Assembly (NCBI GenBank): GCA_009786045.1
Contig: WQTY01000002.1
Coordinates: 1 to 22,197, forward strand
Direction of reading: 5' to 3'
Length of the DNA stretch: 22,197 nt
From: Pseudomonadota bacterium
GTDB lineage: Bacteria > Myxococcota_A > Bradymonadia > UBA4248
Part shown: in pieces, positions 1 to 7,557 of the stretch
Layout of the letters: every line of letters begins with the position of its first letter
Numbering within the stretch: position 1 is the first letter of the stretch
Program-made: the position numbers and the translations under genes
Notes under the pieces: model-generated
The model's input: only the letters and a program-made list of their open reading frames with translations
Database searches by the model: none
What the model was told of the DNA's origin: nothing

Positions 1-37
1 CTCCTTTGGAGGGGTGCCCGAAGGGCGGGGTGGTTCA
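1..37 (+). repeat. 37 bp dispersed repeat, copy 1
   Basis: This G+C-rich element contains the small hairpin GCCCGAAGGGC. It is identical over 37 bases, in inverted orientation, to 10138-10174. The left end may be cut by the window edge. It lies upstream of speD and encodes nothing convincing. Elements of this general look (CCACCCCGCCCTTCGGGC) recur in many bacterial genomes, which is recalled rather than searched. Confidence 0.85.
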
Positions 38-325
38 TTCCGACGCACCCGCATTCCCAGTAAATATCCCACATAGCGAAAACGACTTACAACATGTTAA
101 CACCTATGGGGCGTTGCCCCCTTCGGGGAATAGGACTCAGCGGTTTGTGGTTACCCTGTTATGGGAGGATGGATGCATCATGTGGTTGTGGGTAGGATGA
201 TATTCTCACTTGACAAGGAGGGGCATTTCTCCTAAAGAAGCGCGTGTTTTTGGGGGGGTGGTTTTGTCGTTTGGGAGGATTACCGGAGCCTAGTTGGCGG
301 CTTGGTAAAAAAGGAGGAACATGGA
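38..325. other. Non-coding leader upstream of speD
   Basis: No gene is seen here. Two overlapping, mutually exclusive small hairpins lie at 108-120 (GGGGC/GCCCC) and 118-128 (CCCC-ttc-GGGG). A weak promoter candidate follows at 210-238, and the speD ribosome binding site is at 311-317. Confidence 0.6.
210..238 (+). promoter_or_regulatory. Possible sigma-70 promoter for speD-pdaD
   Basis: A perfect -35 box TTGACA (210-215) is followed after 17 bases by TAAAGA (233-238), a poor -10 box. It is the best candidate between the repeat and speD, but the weak -10 keeps confidence low. Confidence 0.3.
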
Positions 326-745
326 TTGAACACATTCGGGCGTCATCTTTTGGTAGAATATTACGATTGTGACAAGGAAATGCTTAATGATCTGGAGGCG
401 ATCGAGAAGTTGTTCGTCAAAGCTGCACATGCAGCAGACGCATCGATAGTCCAGTCGACGTTTCATCGGTTTGCGCCTCAGGGCGTGAGCGGTGTCGTTG
501 TCATTGAGGAGTCACATCTTTCGATTCACACATGGCCTGAGCATGGGTATGCTGCCGTCGATTTCTATACGTGCGGCGCGAGTGACCCTGAGAAGGCTCA
601 TCCAGTTTTGTTGGAAGGGTTGGGTTCGAAGCGATATGAGATCATGGTGGTCAATCGTGGCGTATTGCCGCCGCGACAGTCGCTGAAACTGATACGCCAG
701 GAGAGCTGGGGGATTGAGCCAGCCATGAAGGTCGTAGGGGAATAG
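326..745 (+). CDS. speD: S-adenosylmethionine decarboxylase proenzyme
   Basis: Makes decarboxylated AdoMet, the aminopropyl donor for spermidine-type polyamines, in the cytosol. The protein self-cleaves to create a pyruvoyl cofactor. I chose the TTG at 326 as start because AAGGAGG (311-317) lies 8 nt upstream. This start places the active-site residues at Ser55, Ser63 (in [12 protein letters not shown], cleavage before Ser63), His68 and Cys83, the same numbering as the well-studied short bacterial (Thermotoga type) enzyme. A more upstream TTG at 302 would put the ribosome site inside the gene. Length is 139 aa, normal for this class. The stop lies one base before pdaD, so the two genes form a tight operon. 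No spermidine synthase gene is in the window. Confidence 0.95.
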   Translation: MNTFGRHLLVEYYDCDKEMLNDLEAIEKLFVKAAHAADASIVQSTFHRFAPQGVSGVVVIEESHLSIHTWPEHGYAAVDFYTCGASDPEKAHPVLLEGLGSKRYEIMVVNRGVLPPRQSLKLIRQESWGIEPAMKVVGE

Positions 746-746
746 C

Positions 747-1229
747 GTGATAGTGATAAGGCCTAAGGGATTTTTTCTTGTCTCTGGCCATGCCGAAGGT
801 TACATGCCGCTGAATGCGTTTGATCTTGCGTTGATACGCAGTGGGGTGGGCGACACGAACTTGGTACGAATGAGTTCAATATTGCCGCCTCATGCGGATC
901 GGATAGCGCCGGTGAAATTGCCAGCGGGGGCATTGGTGCCTGTAGCCTATGCGGACATGATGTCGAGCAAACCCGGTGAAATCATAGCTTCGGCGGTGGC
1001 GGTGGCCATTCCCGAGGATGGGTCGTTGGCCGGCCTCATCATGGAGCACCATGGTGTGGGGACGGCTGTCGAGATCGAAGCAACGGTTCGTCGGATGGCA
1101 GAAGAGGGCATGCGTTATCGTGATCGGGCATTTCGCGAAATTCTGAGCGTCAGCGTGGAGCATGTTGTTGAAAAACATGGTGCGACGTTTGCCGGCGTGG
1201 TTTTGTGGGATAATGAACACGAGGCATAG
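747..1229 (+). CDS. pdaD: Pyruvoyl-dependent arginine decarboxylase
   Basis: Converts arginine to agmatine, the first step of the agmatine route to polyamines. The 160 aa protein shows the family signature [16 protein letters not shown]. Self-cleavage is expected between Ser43 and Ser44 to make the pyruvoyl group on the larger chain. The start is GTG at 747, with AGGGGA just upstream; a second GTG at 753 is possible. It begins one base after speD, so the two are probably translated together. The family is typical of archaea and scattered bacteria, and is unrelated to the PLP enzyme SpeA. A hairpin terminator follows at 1251. Confidence 0.93.
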   Translation: MIVIRPKGFFLVSGHAEGYMPLNAFDLALIRSGVGDTNLVRMSSILPPHADRIAPVKLPAGALVPVAYADMMSSKPGEIIASAVAVAIPEDGSLAGLIMEHHGVGTAVEIEATVRRMAEEGMRYRDRAFREILSVSVEHVVEKHGATFAGVVLWDNEHEA

Positions 1230-1250
1230 CCAACAATTGAAGACTTTTTG

Positions 1251-1278
1251 TGGCGACTGAAAGACGGTCGCCATTTTT
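1251..1278 (+). terminator. Intrinsic terminator after speD-pdaD
   Basis: A perfect 7 bp stem, TGGCGAC (1251-1257) with GTCGCCA (1267-1273), and a 9-base loop are followed directly by five T. It separates the polyamine operon from cmk. Confidence 0.8.
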
Positions 1279-1311
1279 GTTTATCCGTACCAGCGTCATG
1301 CGGAGGTGACT

Positions 1312-1986
1312 ATGATTGTTGCGGTGGATGGACCGAGTGGGGCGGGAAAGAGCACGGTGTGCCGCGAAGCGGCGAAGCGTTTGTCCTGGAACCTCCTTGA
1401 TACGGGGGCAATTTATCGCTGCGTGGCACTATTGTCGCTTGAGTCTGGTGTGCAGGATGAGGCAGGCTGCGGCGCCATTGCGGCGGATTTGCCAATACGC
1501 TTTGAAGCCTCTGCGCGTGGGCAGCGCGTGTTTCTGGGGGCAAGGGATGTGACGGAGAAGATTCGCTCCTTCGAGGTGACGCAGCGCGTGAACGATGTCG
1601 CAACCATGGGGCTGGTGAGAGCCGAGTTGCTTGGCATACAGCGGCGCCTGGGGCGCGTGGGGGATGTCATTGTCGAGGGCCGCGATATTGGGTCGGTGGT
1701 TTTTCCCGATGCCGGGCTGAAGGTATTTTACACTGCGACGCCGGAGGCGCGTGCGCGTCGCCGCCAGCGAGAGTTTTTGGCCAAAGGGGAAACGATCGAT
1801 TTTGAGGAGGTCGTGGCGCAAATTCGCCTTCGCGATGAGACGGAGTACCGCCGCGAGCATTCGCCGCTGATTCAGTGCCCGGATGCCGTGGTTTTGGATA
1901 CTTCGGCACTGGATTTTGAAGGTTCGTGCCAGGCGCTGATGTCGCTCATTGAGGAGAGGCGCCACTGCCTGGAGGTGAAGCCGTGA
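1312..1986 (+). CDS. cmk: Cytidylate kinase
   Basis: Phosphorylates CMP and dCMP to the diphosphates using ATP in pyrimidine nucleotide salvage. The 224 aa protein has the P-loop GPSGAGKST at residues 7-15, the NMP-binding stretch LLDTGAIYR, the family motif EGRDIGSVVFPDA, and an Arg-rich lid region (RARRRQREF and RLRDETEYRREHSPL). I place the start at ATG 1312, where GGAGG (1302-1306) has a 5 nt spacing; GTG 1306 lies inside that ribosome site. The stop overlaps the next gene's GTG start (GTGA), so the pair is likely co-translated. Length and motifs are ordinary. Confidence 0.95.
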   Translation: MIVAVDGPSGAGKSTVCREAAKRLSWNLLDTGAIYRCVALLSLESGVQDEAGCGAIAADLPIRFEASARGQRVFLGARDVTEKIRSFEVTQRVNDVATMGLVRAELLGIQRRLGRVGDVIVEGRDIGSVVFPDAGLKVFYTATPEARARRRQREFLAKGETIDFEEVVAQIRLRDETEYRREHSPLIQCPDAVVLDTSALDFEGSCQALMSLIEERRHCLEVKP

Positions 1987-3635
1987 GCGGTATGGCAGAA
2001 CGCCTGCATGTGTCGGCGACATTGCTTCGGCCTGTCGACAGGCTCAATGCGCTTTTGGATGCGCCCGATCCGGGGGCTGAAGTCGCAAAGCTCTCGCCGA
2101 TGGCTTTTTATGATCTGTACCATGCGGTGGGGGCGGCAGATGCCGGTGAGCTCGTGGCGCTTGCGGAGCCTGAACAGGTGCAGGCCTGCCTGGATCTTGA
2201 TATCTGGCGAAGGGACAGGCTCGTGGATGAGGCCATGGCACCATGGGTGGAGAATCTGCTGGCGGCGCCGGATGAGCAGTTTGCACGTTTGTGGCATAAG
2301 ATCGATCCCGAAGTGACGGCGCTTTACCTGCACAGGAACGTTCGCCTGTATGTGTCGGAAGATCGCAACGACGAGGTGAAGATACCGGAAACGGAATCGC
2401 CAAACGTCGTGCAGTCGCCGGATATGGTCTATTGGGTGGCGTATCCTGAGGATCCGGACAAGGCTGATCTGCTGCGGCGCCTGGTGGACAGGCTTTATGC
2501 CGTGTTGGGGGTGGAGCATGCCTGGTCGGTGCTCGAAGGCATGAAGTGGGAGTTTGAGTCGGATTTGGAAGAGACGGCGTATCGTTTTCGTACGGCACGC
2601 ATTCGCGAGTACGGATTTATGCCGCCCGAAGAGGCATGCGCCTGCTTTGCACCCCTCAATCTTGCCGCTGCCTCAGCCGAAATTCTCGCCGAGACCCAGG
2701 CCGATCTTTACGTTCACGACTACACCACCACTTGCCGTCTGGACAATGCCCTGCTCTCGCTGGGCGACAAGGCAGAGGAAACGTACTTTGGCAAAATTCT
2801 GGCGAAGCTTGCGGACGTCGAGCCGGTTCGGATTCAGCTGTTTGCACTGGCGCAGCGCATTGCCACGGCCGATGGGTATCAGCCTCACGAGGCGGCTGGC
2901 TATGAAGAGAGCATGCTTCTGGCCGTGGCTGACGTCAACCTTGGGCTCGAATATTTGGCCCGCGGCGAGGATGAGGTCGCACTGCGCCTTTTGCGGCATG
3001 TCAGCCTGCTGCGCCTTTTTGGCATCGGGCACAATGTCACGCTGCAGCTTCAGCATAAGGCAAAAGCTCTGGCGAAGGGCCAGCTTTCGATCATTGACGA
3101 TGAACCGTTCAGTCTCCTGACGGTGCCGCACCGCGATGCCCTTGAGGGGCTGCTGCTTGCACGGCCGAGACCGTCGGCAACCGCACTGGCGCCGTTTTTG
3201 TCGATGAAAGATATTGCCCAAAGTGCGGGCGTGATTGCAGATATCGCCACGCGCGAGCTGTTTTTTGCCGAAGGCCTGCACAAGACAAAGGACGACATTT
3301 CGCTTTTGGCATACTCGCATGACCTGGTGCACGGCGTCGAGGGCGTGAGCCTGGACAACGTCGCGGCGACATACCTGGTGCACCGCGCCTGCGGCAGCGA
3401 AAATGCCTGGTGCCCCTTGAAGTCAAGTGCGCTGCCCCCGCGCGCCATGGTGATCGAGGCAGTCTCACCCCAGGCGGTGCTGTCTTTGTTCAAAGGTGAG
3501 CTCCCGCGGACGGCCACTTTGGCCCTTGAGCGATTTGCACATCAGCTGGAGGAGGCGATAGCCGAGTCCTGGCCGGAACAGGTCGAACGGCCGGATGAAC
3601 GCGCGATGTCGGCACTGCTTCTGGAAGAGGAGTAG
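1983..3635 (+). CDS. DUF6178 family protein
   Basis: A 550 aa, largely helical protein of unknown function with no signal peptide or membrane segment. The pattern of a short N-terminal Pro/Asp-rich motif (LDAPDPGAEVAKLSP), then DLYHAVGAADAGELVALA, a DLDIWRRDRL stretch, and later EGMKWEFESDLEETAYRFR matches what I recall of the DUF6178 family of deltaproteobacterial-type genomes. The GTG start at 1983 is supported by GGAGGTG (1971-1977, 5 nt spacing) and by the 4 nt overlap with cmk. The overlap implies co-expression with cmk, but no enzymatic motif is visible and no role can be assigned. Family assignment is from memory and not searched. Confidence 0.78.
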   Translation: MSGMAERLHVSATLLRPVDRLNALLDAPDPGAEVAKLSPMAFYDLYHAVGAADAGELVALAEPEQVQACLDLDIWRRDRLVDEAMAPWVENLLAAPDEQFARLWHKIDPEVTALYLHRNVRLYVSEDRNDEVKIPETESPNVVQSPDMVYWVAYPEDPDKADLLRRLVDRLYAVLGVEHAWSVLEGMKWEFESDLEETAYRFRTARIREYGFMPPEEACACFAPLNLAAASAEILAETQADLYVHDYTTTCRLDNALLSLGDKAEETYFGKILAKLADVEPVRIQLFALAQRIATADGYQPHEAAGYEESMLLAVADVNLGLEYLARGEDEVALRLLRHVSLLRLFGIGHNVTLQLQHKAKALAKGQLSIIDDEPFSLLTVPHRDALEGLLLARPRPSATALAPFLSMKDIAQSAGVIADIATRELFFAEGLHKTKDDISLLAYSHDLVHGVEGVSLDNVAATYLVHRACGSENAWCPLKSSALPPRAMVIEAVSPQAVLSLFKGELPRTATLALERFAHQLEEAIAESWPEQVERPDERAMSALLLEEE

Positions 3636-3650
3636 TCTTTTATTTTAAGC

Positions 3651-3676
3651 GGGCGACCGTCCCGGTCGCCCCTACG
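3651..3676 (-). repeat. Short palindromic repeat, GTAGGGGCGACC type
   Basis: A perfect 9 bp stem GGGCGACCG (3651-3659) / CGGTCGCCC (3663-3671) with a 3-base loop. Read on the minus strand it begins CGTAGGGGCGACC. There is no T run after it on the plus strand, so it is a repeat element rather than a standard terminator for the upstream operon, although the hairpin may still slow transcription or protect the mRNA end. Confidence 0.75.
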
Positions 3677-3706
3677 CATGTTTGGTCTGCATGTGGGCTT
3701 TCTTGT

Positions 3707-3790
3707 AGGGGGAAATCCCCCTGCGCCGCTATCGGCCGCCACGGCCGATACGCGTCTACCCCCTGTGCGGGGCTCAATCGCCGCCCCGCA
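3707..3790. repeat. Cluster of three hairpins
   Basis: Three stems lie in 84 bases: AGGGGGA/TCCCCCT (3707-3722), TATCGGCCG/CGGCCGATA (3730-3750, 9 bp, loop CCA), and TGCGGGGC/GCCCCGCA (3766-3790, 8 bp). No gene is supported between 3636 and 3899; an in-frame extension of the next gene through this region would be made only of repeat sequence. Confidence 0.75.
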
Positions 3791-3899
3791 ACGCCCGGCT
3801 CGTCGGCGAATTGTCTTTGCGCATTCGCGAACTCGTATGGTATATCGTCACCTTGTTATGATGCTGGATGCGAATCAAATTGAGGATAGGGTTACCTGC

Positions 3900-4739
3900 A
3901 TGAAAAAACACATTATCGTACTTGTGTTCCTGTTGACGATATCGATCGTTGCCTGCAATAAGAATAAGAACGATTCTGTTGATGAGGGAACTTCTGCACC
4001 AGCGTCTGCGCCGGTTGCAGACGATAGCCCCACCGCTGAAAAAGCAGTGCCAACAGCAGTGCCGGAAGCAAACGATTCTGCTGGCGATAATGACGCCGTC
4101 AAGTCGAAGGAATGCGAAAAGCTGACCAATGCATCTTCCATGGTCTCGCTTGACAAAGACACGTATTCGCTGGGCAAGATCACCGTTTCTGTTAAGGGAA
4201 TCACCGAGAAGATGCAGAGCGAAAGCGCATTTGTCGCCATTTACCGTGCAAATGCAGCACATGAGGCGTGGGGCAAATACGACTATCCACCTGTTGGGGA
4301 TAGCCAGCTCACTTTCGATGTACCCGACGATGGCGGCCAATACGAGATGCGACTGTATTGCCGGGACGGGCAATACGATTCCGGTACGCTTGTGACGAGT
4401 GTGCCTTTTACTGTCAACGAACTGTTGCTTGAGTCGGCAGTTGCACTGGACGCGGCTGTTTATCCGGCAAGCGGACAGATAATCGCGAACGTCACGGGCA
4501 TCACACAAAGGATGCATAACGCCAAAGCCTTTGTTTCCGTGTATAAAGCTGGTTCGGCGCACAATGCATGGGGTGAGTACCATTACCCAAGTGCGGGTGA
4601 CAGCGTGTTGACTTTTAATGTGCCTGAAGAAGGCGGCGCGTACGAAATGCGGCTCTATAACCGCGATGGACAATATGACGACACGACACTGGTTTTGAGC
4701 GTGCCATTTATGGTTTTGCCGGTCGGTGGGCTGCTTTAG
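3900..4739 (+). CDS. Lipoprotein with two beta-sandwich-like repeats
   Basis: A 279 aa exported lipoprotein of unknown role. The signal peptide runs to the lipobox IVAC, with Cys19 as the lipidated residue. Residues 20-75 are a low-complexity Ala/Pro/Ser/Asp linker. Two homologous units follow, about 84-172 and 183-272. Each runs from a Tyr-rich start through ITVSVKGIT-like and FVAIYRA-like strands, a HxAWGxYxYP motif, G-D-S-x-LTF-x-VP, and YEMRLYxRDGQYD, ending in SVPF. The pattern resembles Ig-like or beta-sandwich modules seen in secreted enzymes, often as accessory domains, but there is no catalytic domain here. I chose ATG 3900 because it starts the signal peptide; upstream in-frame codons are repeat sequence. 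It converges with the next gene, and the gap holds repeats. Confidence 0.85.
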   Translation: MKKHIIVLVFLLTISIVACNKNKNDSVDEGTSAPASAPVADDSPTAEKAVPTAVPEANDSAGDNDAVKSKECEKLTNASSMVSLDKDTYSLGKITVSVKGITEKMQSESAFVAIYRANAAHEAWGKYDYPPVGDSQLTFDVPDDGGQYEMRLYCRDGQYDSGTLVTSVPFTVNELLLESAVALDAAVYPASGQIIANVTGITQRMHNAKAFVSVYKAGSAHNAWGEYHYPSAGDSVLTFNVPEEGGAYEMRLYNRDGQYDDTTLVLSVPFMVLPVGGLL

Positions 4740-4749
4740 TGCATTTTCA

Positions 4750-4833
4750 TGTGGGGGAACCAGTTCCCCCACACCCCCTGCGAAGTAGAGACAAGGCATG
4801 CCTTGTCTCTACATATCGCTTGTGGATAGAGGG
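4750..4833 (+). repeat. TGTGGGGGAAC element, copy A (interrupted)
   Basis: The first stem, TGTGGGGGAAC (4750-4760) with GTTCCCCCACA (4763-4773), is followed by CCCCCTGCGA and, after an intervening palindrome, TATCGCTTGTGG. The other copies are at 19198-19310, 20734-20822 and 21523-21641. The element sits between two convergent genes. It lacks a 3' T run, so it is not an obvious intrinsic terminator. Confidence 0.85.
4785..4812. repeat. 28 bp perfect palindrome nested in copy A
   Basis: The segment beginning GTAGAGACAAGGCA is a perfect 28 bp palindrome. It occupies the place where the other copies have the short tip (TACTTCGTA) of their second hairpin. Palindromes of the GTAGAGAC...GTCTCTAC type are recalled as common dispersed repeats in several bacterial groups. 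Confidence 0.9.
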
Positions 4834-4840
4834 CGTCGAC

Positions 4841-7135
4841 TCATGGATTTTTGCTCTCGCAGTCTTTTAGCAGTGCGTCCAATATGGGTTTCTCGGCGTG
4901 ATATCCCCAAACGCGTTCGCACATATCCTCATCCAGAAAACCTGTATCCTCGAATTCGACAACAACCTTGTCCCATCCATATTGGCGGAAACAGAACGCC
5001 AAAATTCCCTGCATCTCTTCGCTGTCTTTGGCGCAGAGTGTTTGAATGTCGTACTCTGACGGGGGTGATTTCAGGCTCCTCTGTGTCTTCACGCATGCAC
5101 GATATTTGTCGACAAGTTTAACCATCTCGCCTTCCTGTGATGTATTCTTGCGATAGTTTGTACATGGATCAGTGCTATCGGTCTTTTGGAAGCGAAGCAG
5201 TTCACTACCATAGAAACATAAGCTATCCCTTCTCCAGAGTCTTCCTGCCAAATCGTCCCATTGTATCGCGCCTGTTTCGGGTTCAATCCAGCCATATAGC
5301 ATCTCGCGATCTATGAAAGGCGCCATACTGCCGATAGCGCTGCATACAAAGGGAAACGCAGAGATTGTTGGATCCGAAAAGTAGTCTCCACAAATAGCCA
5401 GGGCGTCAGTCCGCGAAAGTTTCATCGCAAAGCGATTGCCGTCGATGGCGATCTCCGTGAACTGCGGCGGCACAACCATCGCACCATCAAGATTCATCAA
5501 GCCCCAGGAATCGCCGGAATCGCGCGTTGCCACAGGAAAGAATGTTATCTTGTCCTTCCAATCGCGCATATCTGCGCAACGCGTCAAGTCATAGGAGTGC
5601 AACCTTTTACCAGATTGCAATGAGTACAGCTCGCATCCACCATAAAAAGTATCTCGATTAACTCCACCATGAAAAGAATCTCGATCAACTAGTCTTATAT
5701 CATATTCTGAAGGTCGTTTTTCGGATCTAACGATCAACTTTTTGCAGAATTCGACTTTTCCGCTTTTACAGCGTTTGTGCGCAATTTCGTCTTCGCAGAA
5801 TCTTTTGTCGCCCGCATCACAACGCTCTGCTGCAACCCCTGACTTGCAGTGGGTACGTGAACCCGCATCGCAGAGCGTTTTAGCATTCCAGAGATCCGAC
5901 TTATGTGCAGATTTTGCACAATACCTTGCGTCTCCTCGCTTGCAGCGTACCGTAGCATCTGCGCTTTCGCAGAATCGCCAATCCCCGTCTTCGCACCGTT
6001 GTCGGGCGAGGTCTTTGGTGCAGTGCTGTCGCTCGCCTGCGTCGCAACGGTAGGTTTTTTCGGCATCTGCATAGAGTTTTTTGATGTCTTCATCATTTAA
6101 TCCGTCGTCTGGTTTTCGGTAATACTGCTTACCTTCTTCAAAGTGTGTTTCATCTTCCTGCGGGTCACAGCAGAAGCGTCGATCACCATCTTTGCATTTC
6201 TGAACGTTCCACGGGCAGAAGCAGAGCCTGCTGTCATTGCACAGGCTCACCTGCATCGCCGCACTGCAGTAGCTAACATCATTGTTCTTTTCGCACCAGG
6301 CATCGCCGTATTCAAAGCTGGGGTCATGAAAGAATCTTGAGCCACAGTGCCATGGCAAACCAACGTCGCACAAAATTGGATTCTTGAATCTGGGGCACAT
6401 TTGCGGGCTGTCTGCGTCGGGGTCGTGATATTTAGCGATATAGGTGTCATCGTAGAGAATCGTCTCTAGTTCATGCTCCTTCCCGGGTTCGCCGAAAACC
6501 CATTCACCGCGTTGGTTGATAGCGGCGAAGATCCTGTACCCCTCAGAAAAGCTCTCTACGTAGGCCTCTCGTATCAACCATGTTGGCGGTACGGTCGCCG
6601 ACACGACGAACTCGCTGAACTCCTCGAAGCAATACCCATCGGGATCAGGGTAATCACTGCGCATCTTCACTACCTTTGGTGGAAGTGTGTGAATGGTGAA
6701 AAAATCTGGAACAGTATACACTTCTTTGAAGTGTAGAGAGGATGGCTCAGACTCGCATTCACTCATTCCCAAGTATATATCTCCGCGTGATGATATCGCA
6801 TGAATACAAGTCCCTGTTTCTTCTTCTTTCTTGTCATCTCTTGCGCAGGATCGGTTCAAGATATAGTAGGTCAAGCCGTTTTCGAGTTCGATGGTGTTCT
6901 CAAGCCTTTCGCCTGCAAGCGAGAATAGGAGTTTTCCTTCGCTATCAAAGAAACCATTCACTTTACGCCCCTTGTCATCTTCGTATTGCTGTACGCTGAA
7001 GGGCGAGCCATGTGACGCTGACTTTGCCTGTGTGTTCGCAGATGCATCCGCAACCGTGTTCATTTCTTTTTTCGAGCAGGCAAACAAGGCGTGTGCAAGC
7101 AGGAGGGTAATGACGGCAAGGGATTTATGGTTCAT
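4841..7135 (-). CDS. Large Cys-rich WG-repeat lipoprotein
   Basis: A 764 aa exported lipoprotein: signal peptide, lipobox LFAC, lipidated Cys20. The N-terminal part has WG-like beta units (NGFFDSEGKLLF; INQRGEWVFGEPG). A clear WG repeat, SWGLMNLDGAMVVPPQF, lies around residues 540-560, and YGWIEPETGAIQWDD follows. Between them, about residues 364-464, is a run of short Cys repeats with the pattern C-x7-C-x8 (units such as RCDAGDKRFCEDEIAHK), broken once by a longer spacer; a related CKDGDRRFCC lies further upstream. Regular Cys spacing suggests disulfides outside the cytoplasm. No enzyme motif is seen. The ATG at 7135 opens the signal peptide but has no clear Shine-Dalgarno site. It is transcribed divergently from the metallopeptidase gene. 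Function unknown; a surface binding or scaffold role is inference. Confidence 0.85.
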   Translation of the reverse strand: MNHKSLAVITLLLAHALFACSKKEMNTVADASANTQAKSASHGSPFSVQQYEDDKGRKVNGFFDSEGKLLFSLAGERLENTIELENGLTYYILNRSCARDDKKEEETGTCIHAISSRGDIYLGMSECESEPSSLHFKEVYTVPDFFTIHTLPPKVVKMRSDYPDPDGYCFEEFSEFVVSATVPPTWLIREAYVESFSEGYRIFAAINQRGEWVFGEPGKEHELETILYDDTYIAKYHDPDADSPQMCPRFKNPILCDVGLPWHCGSRFFHDPSFEYGDAWCEKNNDVSYCSAAMQVSLCNDSRLCFCPWNVQKCKDGDRRFCCDPQEDETHFEEGKQYYRKPDDGLNDEDIKKLYADAEKTYRCDAGERQHCTKDLARQRCEDGDWRFCESADATVRCKRGDARYCAKSAHKSDLWNAKTLCDAGSRTHCKSGVAAERCDAGDKRFCEDEIAHKRCKSGKVEFCKKLIVRSEKRPSEYDIRLVDRDSFHGGVNRDTFYGGCELYSLQSGKRLHSYDLTRCADMRDWKDKITFFPVATRDSGDSWGLMNLDGAMVVPPQFTEIAIDGNRFAMKLSRTDALAICGDYFSDPTISAFPFVCSAIGSMAPFIDREMLYGWIEPETGAIQWDDLAGRLWRRDSLCFYGSELLRFQKTDSTDPCTNYRKNTSQEGEMVKLVDKYRACVKTQRSLKSPPSEYDIQTLCAKDSEEMQGILAFCFRQYGWDKVVVEFEDTGFLDEDMCERVWGYHAEKPILDALLKDCESKNP

Positions 7136-7397
7136 GGTGCTATACGTATGCAGTGATTTATTCAGTTTTCGTTCAGAAACGTGCTTTAGACACCTCTACT
7201 AAGCTATATGTAAAGCAGGTGTGTTGGCAGACAAAGCAAAAAATGCGTGGCAGCAGAAATTGCTTAGCTGTTTGTCCTTGGATTCACGTGTACCAGAGAC
7301 TTCCCTCCTCTGCCAGAGGTCTATAAGTGGGCAGCGCATCTCATTCCTTTCTTTGGGGGACATGGCGTTAGGTGAGTGGTTCATGTGCGAAACCTCT

Positions 7398-7422
7398 CGT
7401 AGGGACAGACCTGCGTGTCTGC
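7398..7422 (+). repeat. Short palindromic repeat, GTAGGGACAGACC type
   Basis: The segment starts CGTAGGGACAGACC and folds by CAGAC (7406-7410) with GTCTG (7417-7421). It shares its CGTAGGG leading edge with the minus-strand reading of 3651-3676, so it looks like another member of the same family of small hairpin elements. Confidence 0.5.
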
Positions 7423-7470
7423 TCTCATTTCTGCCGTTCTGCTGCTTATTCAAAAAATTTTTGCTGCTCT

Positions 7471-7500
7471 TTGACAGAGAGACACCGATTGTGAGATAAT
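7471..7500 (+). promoter_or_regulatory. Sigma-70 promoter for the metallopeptidase gene
   Basis: A perfect TTGACA (7471-7476) and GATAAT (7495-7500, five of six matches) are separated by 18 bases, about 58 nt upstream of the ATG, with an A/T-rich stretch just downstream. Confidence 0.7.
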
Positions 7501-7557
7501 AAAAAAGGTTAATTTTAATGTTGGCTAAAGGCAAACGACTTTGAGCGAGGTGCAGCG

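Larger units (their letters stand above)
7136..7557. other. Divergent intergenic region
   Basis: This 422 bp gap lies between the divergent Cys-rich lipoprotein and metallopeptidase genes. No coding sequence is supported. It contains a GTAGGGAC-type hairpin (7398-7422) and a good promoter toward the peptidase (7471-7500). I found no convincing promoter for the minus-strand gene. Confidence 0.6.

Noticed and set aside
6..200. Open frame beginning MEGCPKGGVV, with a partner beginning the same way on the minus strand from 10169
   Set aside because: The shared N-terminus is only the 37 bp repeat read in one frame; the rest shows no similarity and no ribosome site.
173..235. 20-codon ORF (MHHVVVGRMIFSLDKEGHFS) with GGGAGG upstream, as a speD leader peptide
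   Set aside because: It spans the only promoter candidate for speD, so it might not be transcribed, and nothing else supports it.
3678..3899. Extension of the first lipoprotein gene upstream
   Set aside because: It would bury the signal peptide and code through palindromic repeats.
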